NCBI GenBank assembly: GCA_031763025.1
Contig: JASSKH010000006.1
Location: 14,597,479-14,661,478, forward strand
Reading direction: 5' to 3'
From: Macrocystis pyrifera
Lineage: Eukaryota > Sar > Phaeophyceae > Laminariales > Laminariaceae
DNA: 64,000 nt
In this document: in pieces, positions 39,713 through 50,854 of the stretch
Numbering within the stretch: position 1 is the first letter of the stretch
Layout of the letters: each line of letters opens with the position of its first letter
Translations under genes and position numbers: made by a program
Notes under the pieces: generated by a model
Seen by the model: only the letters and a program-made list of their open reading frames with translations
What the model was told of the DNA's origin: nothing
The model's database searches: none

Positions 39713-41456
39713 TTGAAAGAAGATGAAAGGAGAAGAAGGAGGGAGGCAAGAATGAGTCACCTCGCGAGCGCGCAAGAAGCAGCAGCAGCTGCTGCCGAAG
39801 CTCGGAAAAAAAGCGCATCCTCTAGGTGGCAGCGCAGTTGTTGGCGGCGCGGCACGGGAAGGGGGGGTCGGGCAACTTGGGGGCGAGTGGAGGTGCGGCA
39901 GGTGCTGCTGCCGTAGCGGCAGCGGCGGCCGCGGGGAATGACGATGCGATGGCAGCTGCCGATGTAGACGCGGAGAATGCTGCTACCGCAGCCGAGGCAG
40001 ATACCAATGCGGAAGAGGTGAACGTTGCTGCCCTTGCTGCGGCTGCGGCTGGTGAGGACGTGGCGCATGCTGGAGGTGAGGTTGAGGGGGCTGAGGGGAA
40101 TATAGCTATTGGAGAGGGTGCATGCGCTATTCAAGGTGGCATTGGGGTTCAGCAGGGGGGGGTCGCCGGAGAGGGTGTTGAGATACCGATACCAGCGGTA
40201 GATCAGATCCACGAAAATTCCCTCCGCACAACTACGATAATCGAACAGCTCGCGGTTGCTCTTCCAACGATTCAAGGGTTGGCTGAGCAAGTCAACGCCT
40301 TGCAACATAATCAACCGGGAGTTGGGGAGGGGGATCATTTGGCGAGGGGAGGGGGATCTCAGGAGGATGGGGTGGGTGTCGTGTCGAATCCCAATGAGGC
40401 AAAGAAGAAAAGGAGGCAGCGAAGCGATGAATTACGGCATGGAGCAAGGACAGCACCAAACGATTTTATGCGATGGCAGCAGTAGCGCAGTCGTTCACCA
40501 AGGAGCGTACTCAAGAAATGCTCGGGGAAGATCTGGTAGTGAACGACGCTGTGTTGAAGACGTGAACAGCGTGCTCCGGGGTCCGCATCGATCAGTTCGC
40601 GCCGAAAAAAGGGGTCTGGGGGAGAAGGAGTGAAGATGACTGTTCAAGACCGTTTGGCAGCATTGACGAGGGGCTTCGGGGTTATTTTGGGGGAATACGC
40701 TCGGGCGGGGATTTTTCTTCAGGAACTGCGTGAGATTCGACAATTGTTGTTCGCGTACGCAGCGAGATACCAGGACGTCCTCGCAGGAGAATTCGGGCTC
40801 CATATATCTGATGCGATTACCGCGTCGATTGATCAGGATTTTGTGGACGTGTCAAAAGGGGTCGGAGACGTAGCGGCTGCCATAAAGTCGTATTTCCCGA
40901 AAGGTCCGCCCACAGAGTAATCCAGAATTGCCGTCGCCAAAAATTCCGAAGGACTCGCTCAGCATCTGATCGAATTAGAGGGGTGCAGCAACAGGTGGTA
41001 TTGCAATAAGTGAAGGGGGGATCGAAGAAGAGGAGTGGAGAGGGAGGAGGAGGTCCATCGGGGAAGAAGAAGGGCACGCCGACGGGAGAAGTTATGTATC
41101 CGCGGCAGCTGGCACAGGCGACACAAGCGCTTGGCGTTTCTACGAGAGTAAGAGAGTTGGAAGCGTCTAGATGCTCACGCAGTACGTGCATTCATCACTG
41201 GAAGAGTGAGGGATGTCCGTTGGGGTAGTCGTGTCGATTTAAGCACGACATGCAGGCGATGAACAGCAGTGTCGGGGGGGGGGGGGTTGCATTGGGCGGA
41301 ATCGGTTCGGGGGGTGGTCTCGGACGAGGTAGAGGAGGAGCTGGAGGAGGAGGGAGCGGAAGGGGAGCGGGAGGGGGGACCGTCAGGGGGTTCTTTCGGT
41401 TCGGCCCCGTTATCTGGGGATGGAGGTGGTTTTGGTGGCCGGGCGCGGGGTGGTAA
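39713..41456 (+). pseudogene. Gag-like nucleic-acid-binding protein gene with a CCCH finger, frame-broken
   Basis: A set of plus-strand frames that read as one decayed gene. First a basic, alanine-rich helical start (39713-39840). Then an Ala/Glu-rich segment (39826-40485) ending in KKKRRQ, a short segment MAAVAQSFTKERTQEMLGED (from 40473) and a compact helical domain (40630-40920: FGVILGEYARAGIFLQELRE, LLFAYAARYQDVL). Last a basic linker (GKKKGTP) and C-x8-C-x5-C-x3-H (about 41190-41245) followed by a Gly/Arg-rich tail. An in-frame TAG (41226-41228) lies inside the finger. Composition and order resemble retroelement gag/ORF1 proteins with RNA-binding ends. It follows a LINE on the same strand, but membership of that element is unproven. 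Confidence 0.45.
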
Positions 41457-42030
41457 TTCGCAATGTCTAACCTCAGAAGCTCAGCAAAATAGATACCTGG
41501 TAGTAGTTTATTTGGGACAGAAAAATCGAGAAATGATTCTAGTGACTTGGAATTAGAGTCCGTGGTTTTCTTGATCAACAGAATACAAGAGGAGTAGTTT
41601 CACAAAGCGGGCAGAAAATCACGCCAGAAACTCGCAGAAGGAGATGCGGTTTTCAAAATCCAGAAAGTGCGAGTTCCTCGCTCGCTTCTTCGGTGAATGC
41701 CTCAGCGTTTGGAGTACGTACAAAAAAAACTGAACAGCAGCAGCAGAACAGCAAGTCTATTAAGACTTACTCTCGAGCCAGACTAATATTCAATGCTCGG
41801 ATATATATGTAGGCGTTCGTGCGGGAGGCAATACGAAGTTGTGCACCGCAGTACGTAGCTCATGGGGCCATGTGCCATGATGGTCTCAGTCTCCGCGTGC
41901 ACGAAAGGAAGAAAGCTGCTCTTCTTCTATCTCTAAGCAACCAAGACACGTGAGTACCAACGAGTACCGACTTAATAGGCAACCCTGTCGGAGGATACAA
42001 AGTGTCCCGCCTGCTTGATTTTAACAGTGT
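41457..42030. other. No gene recognised
   Basis: No domain-bearing frame, no obvious repeat. Confidence 0.35.
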
Positions 42031-42035
42031 CGTGA

Positions 42036-42600
42036 ATATATGATATGGCTAAATTTGCCTGGTGGAGAAACACTGACAACACCAGTCATAACGGGAAAAA
42101 AATATGCCTGGTATCAGGTAATCGCATTCTTCGGGCTGCAGGCTGAATAAGAGTGTCGTTATGATACTGCTTTGAATGAGGTTGAAAGCCCGGTAATTAC
42201 CTGGGTTCAGGCATCGTATTTGTAATACTTGGGAGGCGTATCTTAGGTGGAAAACCAGGGGGTTTCTAGAGGGGATTGAATACGTCGTACGAATATATCA
42301 TCTCATGATCTGTAACGACCTTATATCGACCATTGGAAATTGTTCGAAAATATAACCCATGCGGATAGACAAACAGACAGACTTACAGACAGACAAGTTT
42401 GTCATTACCGCAGGTGAGACTCAGTTTTACAAACTAAACTGAGAATTACCGCAGCTGAGACTCAGTTATACAAACTGAGAATATTTCACTGTTGTTGCCC
42501 TCGAAGACATGCATTCGAGCGCTGTTCTCAGTTTGCTTGTCTTTTTTTTGTGAAGTCGCAGTTGGAGTTGGTGAGAGTGACGAGAGAGACCACATTGTGA
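42036..42600 (+). repeat. Dispersed repeat C, fuller copy
   Basis: Starts GTGTCGTGAATATATGATATGGCTAAATTTGCCTGGTGG. It then has GAATACGTCGTACGAATAT, ATATCGACCATTGGAAA, TTCGAAAATATAA, CAGACAGACAAGTTTG, ACCGCAGGTGAGACTCAG and TTCTCAGTTTGCTTGTC. The first part recurs at 46390-46625, the last at 36600-36740. Non-coding. The combination suggests an unclassified repeat family of at least 550 bp. Confidence 0.7.
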
Positions 42601-43559
42601 TATTATTTGGTAGCAAGCTTTTTGGCATTTTATTTTCATGCATTTCGTCTCCTCGAATTCGGAAAATAAATAATTACCTCTATTTCCAGTACGATTTTTG
42701 TTTATTATCCGTCCCACCAGGTCCCATCAAAGTCCCATCGCCCCAGCGTATACGTGTATCATGGTACCAGGTATTCATTTCTCGTATATACGTACGTACA
42801 AAGCACGAGTTTATTTCTTCATTTGCAAAAGACTGCAGATCGAAGACCGAAGAGAAGGGGGAAGGGGGGAGAGGGCACTCGCTCGCGTGTCATACACCAT
42901 ACACAAGATCGATATCGGAAGTACTAAGCGTGAAACATGCTGCAGTGCGTACCACGGTAGTATCCATATGAATATAATACGCCTGCGGACTGCCTATCGA
43001 GAATCGCACCCGAATTGCTACTGCGTGTAGAGCTGGAGTATTGACACGAGTACAGCTGTAGTACATAGCTTACTGCATAACAATGTACAGGAGTAGTTTC
43101 TCTGTGCCGTAGTTTTGTGACTGACAGCAGAACTTGTTGTACCTATCTAGAATTGAAGAATCGGCGCGGACGCTGGTTGTACTGGATGTCGACGGGTAGA
43201 AAGAACGGTTACATGCGAAGAAGAACACACACAGTTCACAGACGACAACACATGTCTGCTTGCTGGCCTCTGCTGTCTTCAGTCTCGAGTTTCGAATCTT
43301 GAGCAGCAGCAGTGTACGGCGGTAGCAAATGTCTGCGATCTTTCTGCTCGTGAAGAGCTAACGAGTATCTTTCGGAGTTCTGCGTTCTCCGGTTTGTTTT
43401 GTTTTTTATTGTTGCACATCCTGGCCCAGCGAAAACGCACAGCACACCGCACAGCTCTGAAGCAGCATGCAGCAGGAGCAGCCACACAGCTCTGCAGCAA
43501 CAACGCATATATGCCACCGCCATACAATCCGAACCTTCAACCCAAGTACAACCCGCCTC
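42601..43559. other. No gene recognised
   Basis: Plus-strand frames of 110-159 codons (42492-43030) overlap each other and the repeat; no domain recognised. I do not support a gene here. Confidence 0.35.
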
Positions 43560-43735
43560 TCGGTGGCACACAAGCATGAACGGGGCATAAGAGATCCCCA
43601 ACAAGCGATCAGAGAGCTGATGACCCTCTGTTGGCCAATGAAAAACATGTCGGTTGAGATAAACGACAGACTGACAAGAGATCTATGTCCCGCGAAATAC
43701 AATTTAGAGATCCCCAACAAGTAGTTGTTCCGTAA
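43560..43735 (+). repeat. Dispersed repeat D, uninterrupted copy
   Basis: GAACGGGG.ATAA, CAAGCG.TCAGAGAGCTGA, CTCTGTTGGCCAATGAAAA, CATGTCG, TAAACGACAGA.TGACAAGAGATC and TTAGAGATCCC occur in order. The second copy (43840-43947 plus 45350-45405) is split by the 1.4-kb TIR element. Confidence 0.75.
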
Positions 43736-43947
43736 CGACAGTCCGATCTATTTTCAACTGCGGAGTTATTATTTTAGTACCGAAATATGCGATGAGGATC
43801 GGAAAATGAAAAAAAACATTACCAGGCACATATAATGAGGAGGCACACAAGAAACATGAACGGGGATAACCTAACAAGCGGTCAGAGAGCTGACGACGCT
43901 CTGTTGGCCAATGAAAAGCATGTCGTTGGTTGTTTACTACAAGGTAT

Positions 43948-45349
43948 TATAGGGTTTCCCCGTGAAAAAAAAACGTCGCGAAGATCGTCGTCTGGGGAAA
44001 AAAAAGACGTCTCGAGGTTACGCCGCTTTATTATCCGTAAAAATACGAAAATCTGGGAATTTTACCACGACGAAAAAATCTCACGAGAGGTACTTTTACG
44101 GCCTGTTTTTTTTCGTCGTGAGGATGAACAGCTGCGAACAGACCGCACCCAGCCCATCCGCCCCTGCTCCATATATATATCCCAACCTTGGCATCCCTCA
44201 TCTGGGTCGCTGAAAGCAATCCACAGCAGCAGTGTAAACCACGACGACAATACCGCTTCAACGTGGGGCCGGCCGGCACCGCAGGAGATACTGCTTTCTG
44301 TTTGGGTGCGACCCATCTACAGCTCTGCGCTGATCGCCAGTTGAGTTTCTTGTCGACGGTAACATGTCCTCGGGTGCACGCAGCAAGGGGCATGCAATCA
44401 CACCAACAACGAGCGCAAGACATTCCCTTCGTACTTGCACCCCGCAGAGCCTAGGCCGTCGCGAAGGGTATGGAGAGCCGGTGCATGCCGGACTGGGGGT
44501 GGAGGGGGGTGGCGTTGGGCCAGTGAGGGCGACCGGGAGCAACGGCTCTTCTGTGCGTCTGGGTGATAGTTTTCAAATTGGCTCGCTGGGACTCTCACCG
44601 GAGTTTTGTAATTTGTGAGCACGAGGGGTGGGGGAGCTGCTGCTGTCACAGTGGTTGGAGGTTCGAGCGGGGTGGAGGAGGCAGATCACACAAGGACGAG
44701 GATGAGCAGGGGGGGGAATAACGCAGGCGGCGGTACCGCAGCAGGATATATATGCTTGGGGTTGTATATAGCGGGTCATTCGGAGCATATGGCCTTCGTA
44801 TGATGTACGAAGCTACATGCACGGAGGATCGCTGCATCGCTGCCTACGTGATTTTGCGTTTTTTAAGATGTGCTACTGCTGTGCTGTAATGACCAGGCAC
44901 GAGTGTTTTACACCAGGTATGACACCTGGTAGGAAGTGCTGTTTGCTGTATGTACTCGTACGTGCGGCAACTGCTGCTGTACGATCTTCAGGCATCCAGT
45001 AAACAACACACACGTGATTGGACCCACGAACGGAAGGGGTGTACAATGGCAGCGCAGCTTGCAAAGTTAAGTATCAACTATTTATGAATCAGTCGAACTC
45101 ACAGCTGACGTATTTCAAAATTTATAAAATGGCAGTAGCGCCAGTTTTGAGCAGCTGTTAGCAAAAACCGGGCCTTCGTTGTTCACGAAAAGGCACGAGC
45201 GGCGAGATCTCCATAACTTTCGCAGACTACTCGCCAAACTGTCCTTCAAACGTCACGGCGAACTTCACGACGATATTTTAGAAACTGAGACGACGTTCTC
45301 CGCGACGTTCTTTCACGGCGTTTTGTAAAAAATACGGGGAAACCCTATA
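43948..45349 (+). mobile_element. Non-autonomous DNA transposon with TATAGGGTTTCCCCGT termini, 1.4 kb
   Basis: TATAGGGTTTCCCCGT at 43948-43963 is exactly mirrored by ACGGGGAAACCCTATA at 45334-45349. Subterminal regions on both sides carry repeated CGTCGCGA/CGTCGTGA words and A-rich runs. The outer TA may be the target duplication. It splits dispersed repeat D, whose other copy is continuous. Interior frames (for example 44188-44454) have no transposase motif. Superfamily unassigned. Confidence 0.65.
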
Positions 45350-45404
45350 TTAAACGACAGATTGACAAGAGATCGCTGTACGGCGAAATATTAGAGATCC
45401 CTCT

Positions 45405-45700
45405 AGGAATGCTCTTCTCGTGTTGGAACAGCAGTCAGTATGGCATATCTATACTCGTTCCTGCTATGTCGCCCTGAAGGCATATATATGCTCTTCTTGT
45501 GCACTTTACGCTCTATCTATACTCGTTCTTGCTCTGTCGCCCTGAGGGCATATTATACTCTTGTGCACTTGACGTATTTTCAACAGCGGGGTTATTAGAG
45601 TTGGTACAGCAGTAGTATCTATTGTCGTTCCTGCTCTGTCGTCCTGAAAGCATAATATGCTTTTCTTGAGCACTTGGCGCTCTACCATCGCTCGTCATGT
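45405..45700 (+). repeat. Tandem repeat with GCTCTGTCGCCCTGA units
   Basis: Three units of roughly 75 bp, each with CTATCTATACTCGTTC(T/C)TGCT.TGTCGCCCTGA.GGCATAT and TGCTCTTCTTGTGCACTT. No coding significance. Confidence 0.65.
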
Positions 45701-45779
45701 AAGACATCCCCAACAAGCGTTTTGGTATTACAGCAGTATGATATCTAACGAGCGAGAGCATGCTCTTGTGCACTTGTTG

Positions 45780-46175
45780 TCGCTGCTGTTGTTCTTCGGG
45801 GCGATCGTCGCAAGCGCATAGCGGGCCCACTTGGTCCTGCTGCTGCTGTTGCAGACGTGACTGCTGGCTGCTGCTGTCTTTGCGGCAGCTGCTGCTCCCT
45901 GGTGCGATCGCTCTCCCTTTGCACTTCACCTCCTCATATATCACCTCATCACCTTGCACAATCACCTTACTTAATACCTTGCACCTTCAACATATATATG
46001 CTCTTCTTGTGGTCCTGCTTGTCTGCAGGAGCTGCTGTTGCCGTTGCGGCTGCTGCTGTCCCGTGGTGTCATCGCTCTCCCTTTGCACCTTTACCTCCTC
46101 AAGTATCACCGCCTCACCTTGCACCTTCACCTCACTTACCACCTCATCACATTGCATCCTCAACGTATGCTCTTC
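45780..46175 (+). repeat. CTG-rich sequence and a duplicated 130-150 bp segment
   Basis: Imperfect CTG/CTT repeats (45780-45900). Two copies then follow of a segment containing GCTGCTGCT...CCTGGTGCGATCGCTCTCCCTTTGCAC, ACCTCCTCA and ACCTTGCACCTTCACC (about 45880-45990 and 46030-46150). Long frames here reflect composition, not genes. Confidence 0.6.
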
Positions 46176-46199
46176 TTGTGTACTAAGTCTTGATGCGAT

Positions 46200-46640
46200 A
46201 TCGTATGTTGGTATATGGTACTTGGTACCAGGTATAATTGTACTACAGTTTGATATACTGTATCGGAAAAACCCGGTATGGGATACGGGATGTGTTGGTA
46301 TGGTATATGGGAAAAACATCGTATGTGGTATGGTATGTGTTGGCGGTATGGTACGGGAAAAACACAGTATGTGGTATGGTACGATGGTACGATGTCGTGG
46401 ATATATTTTATGGCTAAATTTGCCTGGTGGTATGGTATGTTTCAGTATATAAGGTCCGTAAGGGTCGAATACGTCGCACGAATATCCTCTGTGACGACCA
46501 TATATATCGACCATAGGAAAGTGTTCGAAAATATAATCCACGCCGACAGACAGACAGACAGACAGACAAGTTTGCAGTTACCGCAGGTGAGACTCTTTTT
46601 ACAAACTGAGAATAACGTCGTAATAATATTGCATAACACT
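46200..46640 (+). repeat. GGTATG-rich short repeats and a second copy of dispersed repeat C
   Basis: 46,260-46,390 is built of GGTATGG/GGGAAAAAC words with a rough 56-bp period. 46,390-46,625 matches 42,036-42,430 (TATGGCTAAATTTGCCTGGTGG, GAATACGTCG, TTCGAAAATATAA, GACAGACAAGTTTG, ACCGCAGGTGAGACTC). Confidence 0.65.
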
Positions 46641-47980
46641 GTGGTTTTCTCTTTCAATTCGTTCTTGCGCCACTCCCCTAGGCATGTCCCGGAGGGGAAC
46701 CTTGTATAATACCAGTATATGATTGGTAAAAAACAGAAATGAATGCTATATGTTTCCAAGTCTACCCCGCCACAGCGTTCGCCCACTCGTGTTGTCCCCG
46801 ACATTAAATACTTACTCCAGAATCTCAGCTAGGGTACCCTCTCTTTCAACAACCATCTGCAACGATGGCTCCGTGACAGGCACGCCAAACGCATCATCAC
46901 GCACGTTTTCATGCATCTTACCCACTATATAAAACAGAACAAGCCGCCCACAGTCCACACAAAAACCACATGAATAGTACGAACAGGAGTAGCAGTAGTC
47001 GTTTAACTCACATCATGAGTCGGCACCGACATAGATGCCTCCTATTTATCGATACCAACACAACGGGAGAAAACTATAGGGGGGGGCTCTCTCGAGCGAA
47101 AGGAAACTAAGGGCCGTCCAGTGCTCAAGGGCCATCCAGCGCGCAATGCGTCCGTCCAAACTTTAAATAGTGAGATAATAATCGGTGACCGCCGATCGCC
47201 AGTTTCTTGGGCCACATCGTGGCATCATCCTTCCATACTGTAAAAATTGTGAAATGTAAAATCATTCTTGGAGGGAGTGACCTAAAACGGGGAAGATCTC
47301 ACTTGACACGGTGACGCTACTACTACTGCAATAGGTTAAGGCCTGATTCTTCGCAAGGCATGCATATGCGCATTAACGCGGCGGCAAACACTTGTTTGCC
47401 CACATTCTTCACGATCATGCTCAGCAAGCGCGCTACGAAGGTCTGGCTGAACCCTTCCATATAGAAAGCCACCACGGCTTGACCCCGTCAGGACTGCAAC
47501 CACGTTTTTTCGGAATTAGTGTAGGTTGTTCTTTTAGGAGTGATAAAAGAGTTTAAGGACCTAGGTTCGATATTCCGGCCAACATAAAAAAATAACGATA
47601 CACTATCGATGGAGAAATGTGAGAGAAAGAAGAGCAAAACCGAAAGGAAGGGAAAATTAACAAAAAAAAAAACAGTTGACCACGCCGGCCAACGACGAAT
47701 GACGTACAAAACACCCCCAGCTGGCATTCCTACCCCAGCTACCAGGCAGCTTTTTAGGAATCTCGGTTATGCAACTCGCTCTACACAACAACCTATCAAG
47801 CACAACAGCCAGACGACTTTTAAGAGAGGGGCCCGTCGCCCACACGTGGAACGCCGCACCGACCCAAATAAACCCGAAAACATACGGAAATAAACACAAG
47901 GACACTAAAAACAAATTAGAAAAAAAACAAGGCAACAGAGCGGACTCTCCATCCCCGCCGTGTGGCACACAAACTGCAAA
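46641..47980. other. No gene recognised
   Basis: AT-rich, frames below 110 codons without domains. CAGTGCTCAAGGGCCATCCAG-type words near 47120 form a small local repeat. Confidence 0.35.
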
Positions 47981-48029
47981 GCTTGGAACAGGGCGAAACG
48001 AAAGTAAACACTCAGACACATTGGAAGAA

Positions 48030-48192
48030 CCAGGGCTCCCCGACCCGCGGGCCGGGTCAGGAAGGTTTTGAAATCTCACCGTTCGGGTCGGGTCCGGTCG
48101 GGTCAAGAAGTTTTAAAACTCCCACAGGTCGGGTCGGGTCACCTCCAACAGGTCAGACCGGGTCACCCTTACCCGACCCGACCCGCAAGGTT
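48030..48192 (+). repeat. GGGTC/GACCC short repeats
   Basis: Runs of CGGGTCGGGTC occur at about 48085-48106 and 48130-48140. They are followed by the inverse, CCCGACCCGACCCG (48170-48184), so the segment can fold on itself. Not coding. Confidence 0.7.
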
Positions 48193-48737
48193 CTACTCGA
48201 TCCGTGAACAGCCCTGGCGATAACTAGGCATACATATCGGGACATAACGGAGGCTTCGCATGACCTTCCTAACCGTTTGGAATTGCACCCAAGTTTTCGG
48301 GGATAACATACTTGGAATTAGTGAAGGATACGTTTGCAGTAGATTAAGGCTGCCTGCCGCTGACCGAGATTCGTTTTCCATCGCTTCGCTCAACTCTGCC
48401 GGCGCACATATCGCTTCTTAGGGGTAGAGTGGTCGTCAGGTTTTTACAACCGCACCCCGTCGCCCGCTACCGTAGGCAACACAGAAGCCGTAACCGGCGA
48501 CACAGCCGCAGCCGCTACCCTAGCCGCCGCAGTCACAGTCGCCGCAGCCGCAACCACAACCACCGCAGCTATGGCAGTCACAGGATTAGCCCATGCCGGC
48601 AATACAGACCCAAAATACAAGACCCCCGCGGCGCCTTGTAAAGCACTACCACCGACCCCATGCGAAAGGCCGCCTTCCTATGAGAGCGCGTCTGAAGACC
48701 CGAGTTATTATTGCGCCCCGCTGCGTCACCGGCCGTC
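48193..48737. other. GC-rich sequence, probably 3' flank or further exon of the minus-strand gene
   Basis: 48,440-48,590 is GCN/CCG-rich; on the minus strand it would encode an Ala/Val stretch. No boundary can be fixed. Otherwise empty. Confidence 0.3.
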
Positions 48738-49667
48738 GCTGCTGACGGAGTTGTCTCTGTTGGTCCGACCCCACCCGCCGGTTAGACCTGATCGGGTAGC
48801 TCCCGCCGCCGACGCCGCTGGCGAGGCTTTACCGCTGCGGGCGTTCCCCCACCCCGCGACGCGCCCCACGACGCCACCATAAATCTGGGCGGAGGAGGCG
48901 GCGGGTTCGTTTGCGCCCGTGCTTGCTCCACCTTGAGCTTCGCCTTGGGCTCCACCTTGCGCTCCGCCGCGTGACGCAGACCCGTGGGCGGTCGATGACT
49001 TGGAACCAGAGTTCGAAGAATTTTTACCGTTATCCTCGGCCGGGTCTCTTCCTTTGGCGTTGGCTGCGGACAGAGCGGAGAATGCGTTGTCTTCGTGTTG
49101 TCCCGTCGAGACACCACCACCGCTACCGCCACCGCTGGACCCAGAATTACGGCCGGCGGAATATTTGTCCCCTCCGGCGAAGAACTTCGCGATGGACCAT
49201 TTCTTCTTAATCGTGCCACCTCCTCCGTTGCCGCCTCCACCGTTCCCGGTTGCGTTAGTGCTTAAGCCGTCCCCAAAGCCGCTGCCGTCGGTCCGTGGGG
49301 TCTGGATGTCCGTGTTAATCAGCGCGTCTAGAGGGGGCGACGACAACGAGCTGCCGGTAGAGGGCACGCCATTTGCCGACTGCCCGGCCGCGGCCTCCAC
49401 CACCGGCTGCACGGTCGGTGCAGCAGATATGGCGGGTACACCAGCGGCGGCGACGGCGGCGGCGGTGGCCGCAGTTGCGCGAGAAGAACCGCTGACCGCA
49501 GTGGTAGTGCCGGCGCTGGCGGCAGCGGTTGTGGTGGTGGTGATAGCGGTGGTGGGGACCTTTCCACAGGTCACACCGTTGCTGTTGGCAGAGGAAGGAG
49601 CTGGAAGAGAGCCAGGGTCGCTTTCTATGTCGCCGCCGCCGCAGCCGCCGGTGACTGGGTCATCCAT
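48729..49667 (-). CDS. Low-complexity protein with a KKKWSIAKFF core, unrecognised
   Basis: I start at the ATG 49665-49667 (MDDPVTGG); the frame is open for 31 more codons upstream but without an ATG. About 313 codons follow: Ala/Thr/Val-rich residues 1-110, a Ser/Asp segment, a glycine run, then TIKKKWSIAKFFAGGDKYSA near residue 155-175. Long Ser/Gly/Ala tails follow, with AQGGAQGEAQGG repeats. The basic-aromatic core stands out as the only non-repetitive segment and could be a short binding motif. The frame ends soon after SVSSDGR, where G|GTGACG could be a 5' splice site, so more exons may follow. It is bounded by poor sequence on both sides. Function unknown; that it is a real gene is likely but not certain. 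Confidence 0.45.
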
Positions 49668-49767
49668 TGTGCAGTTACCGCCTTTTTCGTCGTCCTGTGT
49701 CGAGCGCACAAGCCAGCGGAGGGGAACGGTGGGTGGGTGGGTGGTTAGCCAAGTTAACACTTATACT

Positions 49768-50854
49768 ACAGTAGTGTACTGTACAGAAACCTAAATCAGA
49801 CGTAATTCCAAGTGCTTTGAACCCACAACGGGAGTGCAGTCCTTAACGCCTCCTTAAGGCCTAAACGGGTTATAAACGAGACTATTAATAGTGCAAAGGA
49901 ACACCGGAAACCCTATTCGTAGCGCCGTCGGTGCGCTGACATATGTTGTTGTTATTGTTTTCTTCACATTAAACCGTTCTTTCTACCCGTCGACATCCAG
50001 CACAACCAGCGTCCGTGCAGATTCTTCAATCCTAGAGATACAAGTTCTGTGGTCACAAAGCTACGCCACAGAGATACTACGTTGCCACGTCTGCAATGCA
50101 ATGCCATGTCATCATACTGCGTACGACAGGCACGACATACACATTACATGACCTAGAGAAACGAAACGAAACAACGAGAAAAAAAACAAAACAAAGAAGA
50201 CAAAAGAGAAAAAGAAACAAACAAACAAATATATATATATATATATACGAAACAAACCATCGTGCCCCCCCCGCAGGGGATCTGGCAGACACTTGAAAGG
50301 AACGAACTGGAAAATAAAGGAAAAAGAAGAAAACATCACTAGTCGTCGTCAACAGAGTAAGACTAAGAACCAAGGGAAAATAACAGGCAAACCAAACAAA
50401 GCACAAAGCACCCTCCAGGTAGCGGCAGCAGTTTATGGTACGAGTAGCACAGCCAGGGTCTCCCTGCTGGTCCACCTGGTACCTTGCTACCCTGTCTGCC
50501 ACCTCCGTCCAGCGTTCGTCAACTATGCCCGGCCCCTCGGCGTCAGACAACACGAAACAAGCAAAGCAGGCTCGTCATCCACCCACGCCACACGACTCCT
50601 TCAATAAGGCTCATCAATCGGAGAAAGGAAGAGCAAGAAGATAGAACGAAAATCACATAGGGTCAGCGGAAAAAGAAAAGAAAATGAAATATAAATAAAC
50701 AAAAACAAAAGGAAGACAAAGGAAGACCACGTTCGAACCAGCTGCACCAGTTGGTGGTACGAGTAGTATAGGCATATTCTACTTCTTAGTCTGCCCGGTA
50801 CCTTGCTACCCTGTCTGCCATCTCCTTCCTACTTTATCCACTGCAGTTTCCCTT
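49768..50854. other. No gene; contains two copies of a LINE 3'-tail-like segment
   Basis: TGGTACGAGTAG...GGTACCTTGCTACCCTGTCTGCCA(C/T)CTCC occurs at 50434-50508 and 50756-50830. The second abuts the 3' end of the LINE frame on the minus strand. A (TA)n run (50227-50247) is present. No domain-bearing frame. Confidence 0.45.

Noticed and set aside
45760..46452. 230-codon cysteine/serine-rich frame
   Set aside because: Produced by CTG-rich and CCTCA-rich repeats; the duplicated DNA segment is not in a conserved phase.
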